Below, in pieces: positions 36,918 through 45,555 of a DNA stretch of 64,000 nucleotides; the first letter of the stretch is position 1, and every line of letters begins with the position of its first letter. The position numbers were made by a program, and so were the translations under genes. This DNA comes from Chitinophagaceae bacterium (lineage in GTDB: Bacteria > Bacteroidota > Bacteroidia > Chitinophagales > Chitinophagaceae), in NCBI GenBank assembly GCA_024508725.1, contig JANINS010000004.1, positions 328,163 to 392,162 of the forward strand, in the 5' to 3' direction. The notes below the pieces were generated by a model, which was given only the letters and a program-made list of their open reading frames with translations, was not told the DNA's origin and did not search any database.

Positions 36918-38129
36918 ATGGATTTTACTCATTTTTTTATAGCAGGGATCAATTACAAAAAATCGGAGGCTTCTATTCGTGGGCTTTTCGCCATCAATTC
37001 CGATCAATACAGCAATATATTACAAAAAGCAGGGCAAATTGGTTTAAAAGAGTTGTTTATTCTTTCTACCTGCAACAGAACTGAGATTTATGGTTTTGCT
37101 TATTCAGCTGATCAATTGATCGAATTGCTTTGTTCTGAAACAGCAGGTGATGCAGCAACTTTCAAATCATCAGCCTACATCAAAGCAGGAAAAGAGGCGG
37201 TAAGGCATGCATTTACTGTAGGTGCCGGACTGGATTCGCAGATTTTAGGTGATTACGAGATCGTTGGTCAGCTAAAAACTGCTGTAAAGTTTGCGAAAGA
37301 GCAGGGTTTTGTAGGAGCTTTTACTGAAAGACTAATCAATTCTGTTCTCCAGGCATCAAAGCAAATTAAGAATCATACAGAATTGAGCGGCGGAACCGTT
37401 TCTGTTTCATTTGCAGCTGTACAATACATCAGGAATAATGTAGCCAACGTCCGCAATAAAAACATTTTGTTGCTGGGAGTGGGTAAGATCGGAAGGAATA
37501 CCTGTAAAAACCTGGTTGATTATCTCAACACTAATAATATCACGCTGATCAATCGTTCACCAGAGAAAGCTGCATTATTAGCAGGAGAGCTTGGTTTACG
37601 ATCGGCTTCAATCGATGATATTGATAAAGAGATCGTACAAGCTGATATTATTCTTGCTGCAACAAATGCTACTGAACCGATCATTTTAAAATCGCATCTT
37701 GAAGATGGTAATAATAAATTGATCATTGATCTTTCTATTCCATACAATGTTGAAGCATCTGCTACCAGATTACCGAACGTACGTTTGGTGAATGTGGATG
37801 AACTTTCAAGATTGAAAGATGAAACTTTAAAAAGGAGAGAAGCTGAAGTTCCTAAAGCAAAAGCAATCATTGCTGAACTCATGGCCGAGTTTGGTGAGTG
37901 GTGCGAAATGCGAAAGCATGCGCCAATGCTCAAAGACCTGAAGCTGAAATTAAAGCAATTGCATTCCAATCCTATTTATACAAAAAGCTCCATCACTTGT
38001 CCTAAGACCCTGGATGTAAAGATCCAGAAGGTGATCAATGAAACGGCTGGTAAAGTTCGGGTTGAAAACCAAAAAGGTTGTCAGTACATTGCGGCTCTTA
38101 ATGACTTCATAAGTGCACAGGCAAGTTAA
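36918..38129 (+). CDS. hemA: Glutamyl-tRNA reductase
   Basis: First committed step of C5-pathway tetrapyrrole synthesis: NADPH reduction of glutamyl-tRNA to glutamate-1-semialdehyde. 403 residues. The catalytic Cys52 is in LSTCNRTEIYGF, and GLDSQILGDYEIVGQLK and the NADPH domain (NILLLGVGKIGRNTCKNL) follow. First gene of a plus-strand hem cluster. A -7 box TACTTTTG lies at 36881-36888, 29 bp before the start. The stop overlaps the hemC start by one base (TAATG). Confidence 0.96.
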   Translation: MDFTHFFIAGINYKKSEASIRGLFAINSDQYSNILQKAGQIGLKELFILSTCNRTEIYGFAYSADQLIELLCSETAGDAATFKSSAYIKAGKEAVRHAFTVGAGLDSQILGDYEIVGQLKTAVKFAKEQGFVGAFTERLINSVLQASKQIKNHTELSGGTVSVSFAAVQYIRNNVANVRNKNILLLGVGKIGRNTCKNLVDYLNTNNITLINRSPEKAALLAGELGLRSASIDDIDKEIVQADIILAATNATEPIILKSHLEDGNNKLIIDLSIPYNVEASATRLPNVRLVNVDELSRLKDETLKRREAEVPKAKAIIAELMAEFGEWCEMRKHAPMLKDLKLKLKQLHSNPIYTKSSITCPKTLDVKIQKVINETAGKVRVENQKGCQYIAALNDFISAQAS

Positions 38130-39061
38130 TGGCTCAAAAAATTATCAAAATCGGAACAAGGGATAGCCAGTTGGCTGTCTGGCAGGCAACATTGGTGCAG
38201 GATCTTTTGAAAGAGAAGGGTGTTGCTGCCGAGTTGGTGTATATCAAAAGCGAAGGTGATCTTGATACTACTACTCCATTATATGAACTTGGTGTACAGG
38301 GAGTGTTTACAAAAGCTTTGGATGCAGCTTTACTAAGTGGCAGAATAGATATAGCGGTTCATTCTATGAAAGATGTGCCTACCCAACTGGCAAAGGGAAT
38401 TATCCAGGCTGCTGTATTGAAGAGAGCTTCTTATAAAGACATTATTGTTTATAAGGGTGATTCCAATTTTTTAAGTGATGAGAATTCATCCGCAACAGTA
38501 GCAACAAGTAGCGTTAGAAGGATAGCTCAATGGCTGAATCGTTATCCAAATCATTCTATAGATAACTTAAGGGGAAACGTAAATACAAGATTAAGAAAAC
38601 TGGACGAAAGCAATTGGAATGGAGCCATCTTCGCTGCTGCAGGTTTGGAAAGAATTGGTCTTCGTCCGGAGAATTCAATTGAATTAGACTGGATGTTGCC
38701 AGCTCCTGCTCAGGGAGCAATTATGGTGGTTTGCAGAAAAGATGATACCGAATCATTCATTGCATTGCAAAGTTTTAATGATACCAACACCATGTTGTGT
38801 ACAAAGATCGAAAGAGATTTTCTGAGAACTTTAATGGGTGGATGTTCAACACCCATCAGCGCTTTGGCAGAAGTGAAAGAAGGTACCATTTACTTTAAGG
38901 GAAATATTATCAGCACTGATGGAAAACTAAAGGCGGAAACTTCTTTTACAAGTTCTATAAAAGATGCAGCAGATCTGGGTGTAAAGGCTGCACAGGATAT
39001 TTTGGCAAGAGGTGGACAGGAGATCGTTGATCAGATAAGGCAAAAAGGGCTTACAAAATGA
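38129..39061 (+). CDS. hemC: Hydroxymethylbilane synthase (porphobilinogen deaminase)
   Basis: Polymerises four porphobilinogens to hydroxymethylbilane on a dipyrromethane cofactor. 310 residues. The N-terminus KIGTRDSQLAVWQA binds substrate, and Cys239 in MGGCSTPISALA is the cofactor attachment site. Overlaps hemA by one base and hemD by four, so translation is coupled. Confidence 0.96.
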   Translation: MAQKIIKIGTRDSQLAVWQATLVQDLLKEKGVAAELVYIKSEGDLDTTTPLYELGVQGVFTKALDAALLSGRIDIAVHSMKDVPTQLAKGIIQAAVLKRASYKDIIVYKGDSNFLSDENSSATVATSSVRRIAQWLNRYPNHSIDNLRGNVNTRLRKLDESNWNGAIFAAAGLERIGLRPENSIELDWMLPAPAQGAIMVVCRKDDTESFIALQSFNDTNTMLCTKIERDFLRTLMGGCSTPISALAEVKEGTIYFKGNIISTDGKLKAETSFTSSIKDAADLGVKAAQDILARGGQEIVDQIRQKGLTK

Positions 39062-39756
39062 GTACGCTTAATGTACTTAGCACGAAAAGATTGAAGACTA
39101 CTTTAACTGAGCAGTTGAAAGAAGCCGGTATCAGCTTAACAGAAAAAGATTTTATTCGGATCGATCCTGCTGCAAATGATGAAGCAATTAAACAATTCGT
39201 TGATTCAATCAACATTGATGCTTATGTGATCTTCACCAGCAGCAATGCAGTTGATGCTATTGCACATCATGTTAAGGATGTAAACTGGAAGGTGTTCTGT
39301 ATTTCCGGTAAAACAAGGGAAGCGGTTCGTGAAAAGTTGGAGTTAGAGATCATTGCAACTGCAGATACAGGAGTCGAGTTGGCGAAAGAGATCATTCAAC
39401 ATGGTGTAAATGATGTAATATTCTTTTCGGGAAACATCAGGAGAAAAGAACTGCCGCAAATACTATATAAAGCCGGTGTTATGGTCAAAGAACTTACAGT
39501 ATACAAGACCATCGCAACTTCGGAGAAGATCGATAAGAATTTTGATGGAGTATTGTTCTTTAGTCCGAGTGCTGTAAGAAGTTTCTTTAGTCAGAATCAA
39601 CTTTCAACTACAACAGTTTGTTTTGCTATCGGAAACACCACTGCAAAAGAGATACAGGAATATTCAAGCAATAAAGTGATCGTGGCTGAAACGCCAACGC
39701 AGGAAGCAATCATAAATAAACTGATCAATTATTATAAATCATCGGTGCAGTTGTGA
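39058..39756 (+). CDS. hemD: Uroporphyrinogen-III synthase
   Basis: Closes and flips ring D of hydroxymethylbilane to uroporphyrinogen III. 232 residues; a fast-diverging family recognised by two-lobed structure and segments such as [13 protein letters not shown] and [14 protein letters not shown] with [10 protein letters not shown]. Position between hemC and hemE supports the call. A heptamer array begins overlapping its stop codon. Confidence 0.9.
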   Translation: MSTLNVLSTKRLKTTLTEQLKEAGISLTEKDFIRIDPAANDEAIKQFVDSINIDAYVIFTSSNAVDAIAHHVKDVNWKVFCISGKTREAVREKLELEIIATADTGVELAKEIIQHGVNDVIFFSGNIRRKELPQILYKAGVMVKELTVYKTIATSEKIDKNFDGVLFFSPSAVRSFFSQNQLSTTTVCFAIGNTTAKEIQEYSSNKVIVAETPTQEAIINKLINYYKSSVQL

Positions 39757-39790
39757 ATCTCTATTCACCATTCACCATTCACCATTCACA
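39752..39790. repeat. Heptamer array between hemD and hemE
   Basis: One inverted unit TGTGAAT (39752-39758, overlapping the hemD stop) faces four heptamers, ATTCACC three times and ATTCACA once, filling 39763-39790. The array runs directly into the hemE ATG at 39791, occupying the ribosome-binding region. Confidence 0.85.
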
Positions 39791-40825
39791 ATGACACAAT
39801 TAAAAAACGACCTGCTCTTAAGAGCATTAAAGAAAGAGAAAGTAGAAAGACCTCCTGTTTGGATGATGAGACAAGCAGGAAGGTACTTGCCTGATTATAT
39901 CAAGCTGAGAGAGAAGTATGATTTCTTTACAAGAGTGCAAACACCTGAGCTTGCAACAGAGATCACGTTACAACCTATTGACCAGGTTGGTGTAGATGCT
40001 GCAATCATTTTTTCAGACATACTTGTGATTCCGCAGGCTATGGGAGTAGAGGTGTTGATGGAAGAAGGTAAAGGTCCTTCATTACCTAAAACAATGAAGT
40101 CTCAGGCTGACATTGATGCTCTTGTCACTGCTGATGCAGAGAACAATTTACAATACGTGTACGATGCTTTGTCTCTCACTAAAAAAGAATTGAACGGCAG
40201 AGTGCCTTTGATCGGTTTTGCGGGTGCACCATGGACAATACTTTGCTACATGGTAGAAGGCAAGGGAAGCAAAACCTGGGATAAAGCAAAGCAATTTGCA
40301 TACACTCAACCTGAACTTGCACACCAGTTATTGCAAAAGATCACTGATATTACCATCAAATATTTAAAGAAACAGGTAAAAGCCGGTGCAGATACTGTAC
40401 AGGTTTTTGATAGCTGGGCTGGAAGTTTATCACCTGCAGATTTCAAAACCTATGCTCAGCCTTACCTTCTGCAAATTGCAGATGCAGTAAAAGACGATGC
40501 GCCAGTAATTTTATTTCCCAAAGGAAGCTGGTATGCATTGAATGATCTGAGTAAAAGCTCGGCATCAGGTATAGGAATTGACTGGAGCCTTAATCCTCAA
40601 ACAGCAAGAGAGCTAACGAATAATAGCATTACACTGCAAGGTAATTTCGATCCTGCAAAATTATTGGCACCTATTCCACAGATAAAGCACTGGGTGAAGG
40701 AAATGATCGACGGATTCGGTACACAGAATTACATCGCAAACCTTGGACATGGAATTACTCCAAATGTTCCGGTTGATCATGCAAAAGCTTTTGTTGAAGC
40801 GGTTAAAGAATATAGAAGTGAATAG
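39791..40825 (+). CDS. hemE: Uroporphyrinogen decarboxylase
   Basis: Removes the four acetate carboxyls of uroporphyrinogen III to yield coproporphyrinogen III. 344 residues. The signature [15 protein letters not shown], with the substrate-binding Arg residues, sits near residue 20, followed by [14 protein letters not shown], and the late GNFDPAKLL and NLGHGI motifs. Full length. Flanked on both sides by period-7 repeats that separate it from hemD and hemF. Confidence 0.97.
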   Translation: MTQLKNDLLLRALKKEKVERPPVWMMRQAGRYLPDYIKLREKYDFFTRVQTPELATEITLQPIDQVGVDAAIIFSDILVIPQAMGVEVLMEEGKGPSLPKTMKSQADIDALVTADAENNLQYVYDALSLTKKELNGRVPLIGFAGAPWTILCYMVEGKGSKTWDKAKQFAYTQPELAHQLLQKITDITIKYLKKQVKAGADTVQVFDSWAGSLSPADFKTYAQPYLLQIADAVKDDAPVILFPKGSWYALNDLSKSSASGIGIDWSLNPQTARELTNNSITLQGNFDPAKLLAPIPQIKHWVKEMIDGFGTQNYIANLGHGITPNVPVDHAKAFVEAVKEYRSE

Positions 40826-40858
40826 TCAATAGTTAGTGGTGAAAGTTCAAAGCACAAC
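40821..40858. repeat. Heptamer array between hemE and hemF (degenerate)
   Basis: Period-7 units starting AATAGTC at 40821 (covering the hemE stop) and AATAGTT at 40828, then more diverged A-rich units up to 40858, directly before the hemF ATG. The inverted arm is weak or absent. Confidence 0.55.
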
Positions 40859-41782
40859 ATGAGTATTAAGCAAAACTGGATAGAATACGTACATGATCTT
40901 CAAGATCGAATTTGCATTGCTTTAGAAGAAGCCGATGGTAAAGAAAGGTTTATTGAAGATGCATGGGAGAGACCCGAAGGTGGTGGTGGAAAAACAAGAG
41001 TCATCAGCAATGGAAATGTATTTGAGAAAGGTGGTGTGAATACTTCTGTTGTTTATGGAGAAGTAACTGATCTGATGAGGAACCAGCTAAAGATCAATGG
41101 CCATAGCTGGTTTGCATGTGGATTGAGTTTGGTGATCCATCCTTATAATCCCTTTGTTCCAACTGTTCACTGTAACTACAGGATGTTCGAATTGTATAAT
41201 GAAGCTGGTGAAGTGATTGACCGTTGGTTTGGTGGAGGAACTGATCTGACACCTTACTATTTGTTTGAAGAAGATGCAAAGCATTTTCATCAAACGTATA
41301 AAAATGTGTGTGACAGTTTTGATGATTCCTTCTATCCGAAATTCAAAGAAGTGTGTGATAACTATTTTGTGAATTGGCATCGGAATGAAGAACGAAGAGG
41401 CATCGGTGGAATTTTTTATGATTATCAAAGACCGGATGTTGAAAAGGATGTTGATTTCTGGATGAACTTTGGAAAGGCTTGTGGTGATGCTTTTATCCAG
41501 GCTTATATTCCTATTGTTGAAAAAAGAAAGAATACTTCGTTTGAAACGAAACACAAACACTGGCAGGAAATAAGAAGAGGCAGATATACCGAGTTTAACC
41601 TTGTGCATGACAGGGGAACTTTGTTTGGATTAAAAACTAATGGCAGGATTGAAAGTATTTTGATGAGTTTGCCTCCAACTGTTCGGTTTGAGTATAATTA
41701 TCAGCCTGAACCGGGAAGCGAAGAAGATAAATTATTACAGGCATGTTTGCATCCAAAAGATTGGGTGATTTCTGATGTCTGA
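40859..41782 (+). CDS. hemF: Oxygen-dependent coproporphyrinogen III oxidase
   Basis: Uses O2 to decarboxylate coproporphyrinogen III, paralleling hemN. 307 residues. Contains NPFVPTVHCNYRMFEL (catalytic/metal region), WFGGGTDLTPYYLFEEDAKHFH, and RGRYTEFNLVHDRGTLFGLKTNGRIESILMSLPP. The last codons (VISDV-stop) lie inside a heptamer array, so the C-terminus appears to have been rewritten by the repeat. The presence of both hemF and hemN suggests life across varying oxygen. Confidence 0.96.
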   Translation: MSIKQNWIEYVHDLQDRICIALEEADGKERFIEDAWERPEGGGGKTRVISNGNVFEKGGVNTSVVYGEVTDLMRNQLKINGHSWFACGLSLVIHPYNPFVPTVHCNYRMFELYNEAGEVIDRWFGGGTDLTPYYLFEEDAKHFHQTYKNVCDSFDDSFYPKFKEVCDNYFVNWHRNEERRGIGGIFYDYQRPDVEKDVDFWMNFGKACGDAFIQAYIPIVEKRKNTSFETKHKHWQEIRRGRYTEFNLVHDRGTLFGLKTNGRIESILMSLPPTVRFEYNYQPEPGSEEDKLLQACLHPKDWVISDV

Positions 41783-41800
41783 TCTATGATGTAGATGTTG
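41766..41800. repeat. Left heptamer arm of the hemF|hemB cassette
   Basis: Period-7 units TGATTTC, TGATGTC, TGATCTA, TGATGTA and GATGTTG in uninterrupted phase. The array begins in the last codons of hemF and contains its stop codon. Confidence 0.8.
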
Positions 41801-41837
41801 CAAAATGCAATGTATTTTATATCTTATCATCAAAAAA

Positions 41838-42206
41838 ATGGACAGAAAGATATTACAACAGAGAACCAAATAGTTTCACATAGATGTAATCAAACTTTGT
41901 GAACATTTACCTAGAAATGCTTCAGGGTTTGAAACTGCAAAACAAGTTATTCGTTCAGCAGGATCAGTTGGTGCTAATTACAGAGCATCGGCAAGAGCCA
42001 AATCAACGGCTGATTTTATTTATAAGATCGAAATAGTTTTAGAAGAAGCAGATGAATCAATGTATTGGTTGGAAGTAATAAGAGATGCTGAACTAATAAC
42101 AGGAAAAGAAATTGATAGACTAATTCAAGAGGCAAATGAATTGACAGCAATTTTTGCAGCTACAGATAAAACAGCAAAGAAGAAACGAGATAATACCGGA
42201 AACTAA
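41838..42206 (+). pseudogene. Four-helix-bundle (S23/23S-IVP family) gene with in-frame TAG
   Basis: A 123-codon frame from ATG 41838 to TAA 42204 encodes the whole of a four-helix-bundle protein of the 23S rRNA intervening-sequence (S23) family: MDRKILQQRTK, then a TAG at 41871-41873 (codon 12), then FHIDVIKLCEHLPRN, RSAGSVGANYRASARAKS, FIYKIEIVLEEADESMYWLE. Relatives normally have Lys at codon 12. No ATG, GTG or TTG restarts the frame nearby, so I call it a recent nonsense pseudogene. It sits between inverted heptamer arms, separating hemF from hemB. Confidence 0.85.
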
Positions 42207-42240
42207 ATCAGACATCTGAAAATCAGACATCATACATTTT
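42205..42240. repeat. Right heptamer arm of the hemF|hemB cassette
   Basis: Units AAATCAG, ACATCTG, AAATCAG, ACATCAT and ACATTTT, with one extra base at 42219. They are the inverse of the left arm (TGATGTC-type) and run from the pseudogene stop directly into the hemB ATG at 42241. Confidence 0.8.
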
Positions 42241-43215
42241 ATGTATTTACAAAGAAGAAATAGAATACTACGCCAGTCGCCAGCGATGAGAAGTTTAGTG
42301 GCTGAGACAAACTTAACACCAAACGATTTTATTGTTCCGCTTTTTATTCTTGAAGGAGAGAATGAACAATCAGAAATCGCTTCTATGCCGAATTATTATC
42401 GGAGGTCTGTTGATCTTACGGTAAAAGAAGTGAAAGAATTGTGGAGCATGGGGTTGAAGAGTGTGCTTCTGTTTGTGAAATCAAAAGATGAGCTTAAAGA
42501 TAATAAGGGAACTGAAGCGTTGAATCCGAACGGACTGATGCAAAGAAGCATTAAAGCGATCAAAGATGCTGTTCCTGAAATGTTGATCATGACAGATGTT
42601 GCCCTTGATCCTTTCTCATCTTTTGGACATGATGGCATTGTAGAGAATGGAGAGATCGTTAACGATGCAACTGTTGAAGTATTGGCTAAAATGAGTGTAA
42701 GTCATGCCGAAGCAGGAGCAGATTTTGTTGCTCCAAGCGATATGATGGATGGAAGAATTGGAGCCATTCGTGCAGCATTGGAACAAAGCGGTTATACTAA
42801 AACGGGTATCATGGCTTATAGTGCCAAGTATGCATCTTGTTTTTATGGACCATTCAGAGATGCCTTAGATTCTGCACCTGGTTTTGGTGATAAGAAAACT
42901 TATCAAATGGATTACAGCAACCGAATTGAAGCTGTGAAAGAAGCGGTAATGGATGTTGAAGAAGGTGCTGATATTGTAATGGTAAAGCCTGCTCTTTCTT
43001 ACTTAGATATTATTCGTGAAGTGAAGAATGTTGTTGATGTTCCGGTGAGTTGCTACAACATCAGTGGTGAATATGCCATGATAAAAGCAGCAGCGAAGAT
43101 GGGTTGGATAGATGAGAACAAAGCGATTTTGGAAACTCTCACATCAATGAAGAGAGCTGGTGCTGATCTGATTGCTTCATACTTTGCTAAAGATGTTATT
43201 AAACTAATAAGTTGA
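42241..43215 (+). CDS. hemB: Porphobilinogen synthase (delta-aminolevulinate dehydratase)
   Basis: Condenses two 5-aminolevulinates to porphobilinogen. 324 residues. Catalytic lysines are in MAYSAKYASCFYGPFRDA (about residue 198) and VMVKPALSYLD (about residue 250). The metal-site region MTDVALDPFSSFGHDGIV lacks the Zn-type three-cysteine pattern, so it is probably a magnesium-type enzyme. Begins immediately after a repeat arm. Confidence 0.96.
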   Translation: MYLQRRNRILRQSPAMRSLVAETNLTPNDFIVPLFILEGENEQSEIASMPNYYRRSVDLTVKEVKELWSMGLKSVLLFVKSKDELKDNKGTEALNPNGLMQRSIKAIKDAVPEMLIMTDVALDPFSSFGHDGIVENGEIVNDATVEVLAKMSVSHAEAGADFVAPSDMMDGRIGAIRAALEQSGYTKTGIMAYSAKYASCFYGPFRDALDSAPGFGDKKTYQMDYSNRIEAVKEAVMDVEEGADIVMVKPALSYLDIIREVKNVVDVPVSCYNISGEYAMIKAAAKMGWIDENKAILETLTSMKRAGADLIASYFAKDVIKLIS

Positions 43216-43288
43216 ACCACAAAGACACCAAGGCACTAAGATGCACTAAGTATTAATGGAACTTTGTGTCTTCGTGCCTTCGTGGTTC
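43214..43288. repeat. Inverted period-8 array (hemB junction)
   Basis: Left arm: octamers CACAAAGA, CACCAAGG and CACTAAG-type from 43218. Right arm: CTTTGTGT, CTTCGTGC, CTTCGTGG (43262-43285). The outer ends GAACCAC/GTGGTTC pair exactly. It begins inside the hemB stop codon. This kind of ACCACRAAGRCAC repeat is widespread in Bacteroidota. Confidence 0.8.
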
Positions 43289-43291
43289 AAA

Positions 43292-43345
43292 AAAAGCTCA
43301 ATAAAGAATTGAACGTACAAGTGAGTGACACAACAAAAGCTGATA
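43292..43345 (-). repeat. Dispersed intergenic repeat, copy 7
   Basis: Minus-strand core TTGTGTCACTCACTTGTAC at 43315-43333, followed on that strand by GTTCAATTCTTTATTGAGC. It adjoins the octamer array, so two repeat families meet between hemB and hemL. Confidence 0.75.
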
Positions 43346-43377
43346 GAATTACCAAAGCCTGCTAAATAAAAACTCCC

Positions 43378-44664
43378 ATGATCAACAAAAGCATTGAACT
43401 GTTTGAAAGAGCACAACAAAGTATCCCCGGTGGAGTGAATTCTCCTGTGAGGGCTTTTAAAAGTGTTGGTGGCACACCAATTTTTATGAAAAGTGCAAAA
43501 GGTGCTTACCTGTTCGATGCTGATGGTAATAAGTACATTGACTACATTAATTCATGGGGACCAATGATACTTGGTCATGCATTTGAACCAGTAGTGGAAG
43601 CAATTCAAAAAAAAGCTGTTGAATCAACTTCGTTTGGAGCACCAACTGAGTTGGAAATTGAAATGGCTGAGTTGGTAAAGAACATGGTGCCAAATGTTGA
43701 CCTGATAAGAATGGTGAGCAGTGGTACAGAAGCTTGCATGAGTGCGATTCGTTTGGCAAGAGGATATACAGGTAGAAACAAGATCATCAAATTTGAAGGA
43801 TGTTATCATGGTCATGCGGATAGTTTTTTAGTAAAAGCCGGAAGTGGCGTAGCAACGTTTAACATTCAAACGGTTCCCGGAGTAACGAGTGGAGTTTCGC
43901 AGGATACATTTGCAGCACCGTACAACGATCTTGATGCAGTAAAGCAAATTGTAGCAGATAACAAAAATGAAATTGCAGCAATCATTATAGAACCTGTTGC
44001 AGGTAACATGGGTTGTATATTGCCGGAGTCAGGATTTTTAAACGGATTAAGAAATTTATGTAATGAAGAAGGTATCGTTTTCATCTTTGATGAGGTGATG
44101 ACTGGTTTTCGGTTGGCACGAGGTGGTGCACAGGAAAGATTAAAGATCGATGCAGACCTTGTTACATACGGTAAAGTGATTGGTGCAGGAATGCCTGTAG
44201 GTGCTTTTGGTGGTAAGCTGGAAATTATGAAACATATTGCTCCGCTTGGAAATGTTTACCAGGCAGGAACGTTGAGTGGAAATCCTTTGGCAATGATCGC
44301 TGGTTACACTTTGCTTTCGCATCTGAAAAATATTCCTTCGATCTACGATGAACTTGAACAAAAAGGAGAATACCTGAAGAATCAGTTGCAGGCTGTATTG
44401 GGAAAGAAGCGAATTCCCTTTGTGATCAACCAGCTTGGATCGATGATCTCAGTTCACTTCAGCGATAAACCCGTGAAAGATTTTGCATCTGCTGCTGCAG
44501 CAAACAATACTTTGTTCAATAAATTTTTCCATGCAATGTTGAATGAAGGAATTTATTTACCACCATCCGCATTTGAAACATGGTTTTTGAGCAATGCACT
44601 CACTTATGAAGATCTTGATTACACCGTTAAAACAACAGACAAAGTTTTGGATACACTTGTTTGA
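43378..44664 (+). CDS. hemL: Glutamate-1-semialdehyde 2,1-aminomutase
   Basis: PLP enzyme converting glutamate-1-semialdehyde to 5-aminolevulinate, completing the C5 pathway started by hemA. 428 residues. The PLP lysine is Lys266 in [19 protein letters not shown], with [11 protein letters not shown] upstream and the [13 protein letters not shown] signature downstream. Last gene of the hem cluster. Separated from hemB by two different repeats. Confidence 0.96.
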   Translation: MINKSIELFERAQQSIPGGVNSPVRAFKSVGGTPIFMKSAKGAYLFDADGNKYIDYINSWGPMILGHAFEPVVEAIQKKAVESTSFGAPTELEIEMAELVKNMVPNVDLIRMVSSGTEACMSAIRLARGYTGRNKIIKFEGCYHGHADSFLVKAGSGVATFNIQTVPGVTSGVSQDTFAAPYNDLDAVKQIVADNKNEIAAIIIEPVAGNMGCILPESGFLNGLRNLCNEEGIVFIFDEVMTGFRLARGGAQERLKIDADLVTYGKVIGAGMPVGAFGGKLEIMKHIAPLGNVYQAGTLSGNPLAMIAGYTLLSHLKNIPSIYDELEQKGEYLKNQLQAVLGKKRIPFVINQLGSMISVHFSDKPVKDFASAAAANNTLFNKFFHAMLNEGIYLPPSAFETWFLSNALTYEDLDYTVKTTDKVLDTLV

Positions 44665-44729
44665 TAAGTTAAAATTTGAGTCAGATATTAACCATTCGCC
44701 TACATATTTTACCGATTTACAGAAAACAC

Positions 44730-44759
44730 TTGCATATATAAAAAGTGTGTATTAATTTG
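44730..44759 (+). promoter_or_regulatory. Promoter upstream of DUF4142 gene or short RNA
   Basis: TTG (44730-44732), a 19-bp spacer, then TTAATTTG (44752-44759), one mismatch from TAnnTTTG. Transcription would start near 44766, before the hairpin at 44796-44828. Confidence 0.5.
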
Positions 44760-44795
44760 ACCTCGTTTTTTAAGGGTTTAGGGTTGAAATAAACG

Positions 44796-44828
44796 GAGGC
44801 CTCTGTCCAGGGGCTTCTTCTTTTTTTA
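44796..44828 (+). terminator. Terminator-like hairpin between hemL and the DUF4142 gene
   Basis: GAGGCCTCTG (44796-44805) pairs with CAGGGGCTTC (44808-44817) with two G-T pairs, then TTCTTTTTTT. It may end the hem operon, or act as an attenuator or the end of a short RNA of about 60 nt started by the promoter just upstream. Confidence 0.65.
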
Positions 44829-44919
44829 TAGATATCCAGACTAGTTGATGTTCAAGCCAATTAAGATAAAAAGGGGTGCCGTGGCATAATTTTTTATGCA
44901 TGCTAGGGAAACTTTTAAT

Positions 44920-45486
44920 ATGAAGAAGCTATTAATGCCCCTTGCGATATGTCTTTTTTTCGCATGTAGCAGCGGTGACCACGATAAAGACAGTGTAGAG
45001 ATGGCAAAAGAAGAGAATAATATCAAGGATAGTTCATCTGCAAACGCCGGTGAGTTTACTGAGGATTACAACTTCGCTGTAGAAGCAGCCAGCGGCAGCA
45101 GAATGGAAGTACAGTTAGGGCAATATGCGGTACAAAATGCCGGATCTGCAGCCGTTAAACAATTTGGACAAATGATGGTGAATGATCACACCAAAGCCGA
45201 CTCAATGTTGACTGAGATTGCAAGAGTAAAAGGAATAGTAATTCCTTCAGCTCCTGGTGATGATCATCAAAAACACATAGATGAGTTAACGAAGAAGAAA
45301 GGAGCTGAATTTGACAAAGCTTATATAGATATGATGGTAGATGACCACGAAGAGGATATCAAAAAGTTTGAAGACGAAGCAAAGAATGGTAAGAACGAAG
45401 ACATTAAAGCTTTCGCAAATCAAAACCTTCCTGTTTTAAGAAAACATCTTGATGCGGCGAAGAAGATCAAGGATGGATTAAAATAA
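44920..45486 (+). CDS. DUF4142 (ferritin-like) lipoprotein
   Basis: 188 residues from the preferred ATG at 44920 (MKKLLMPLAICLFFAC, lipobox Cys16). An upstream in-frame ATG at 44896 would spoil the signal peptide. The mature part is the DUF4142 four-helix ferritin-like domain: NFAVEAASGSRMEVQLGQYA, VKQFGQMMVNDHTKADSML, and YIDMMVDDHEEDIKKFEDEA. Its envelope function is unknown, often linked to stress. Ends at a strong hairpin terminator. Confidence 0.85.
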   Translation: MKKLLMPLAICLFFACSSGDHDKDSVEMAKEENNIKDSSSANAGEFTEDYNFAVEAASGSRMEVQLGQYAVQNAGSAAVKQFGQMMVNDHTKADSMLTEIARVKGIVIPSAPGDDHQKHIDELTKKKGAEFDKAYIDMMVDDHEEDIKKFEDEAKNGKNEDIKAFANQNLPVLRKHLDAAKKIKDGLK

Positions 45487-45507
45487 CTTCATAACTCATA
45501 AGAATTG

Positions 45508-45537
45508 AAAGGCTATCTTTTTTGAGATAGCCTTTTT
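45508..45537 (+). terminator. Terminator of the DUF4142 gene
   Basis: Perfect 11-bp stem AAAGGCTATCT/AGATAGCCTTT (45508-45518 and 45525-45535) with a T-rich loop and a 3' T run. The A/T flanks allow bidirectional action with the convergent DUF302 gene. Confidence 0.9.
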
Positions 45538-45555
45538 GTTTATCAAAGCTGCATA

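Noticed and set aside
37520-37969. Minus-strand 149-codon frame inside hemA
   Set aside because: Antisense shadow of hemA.
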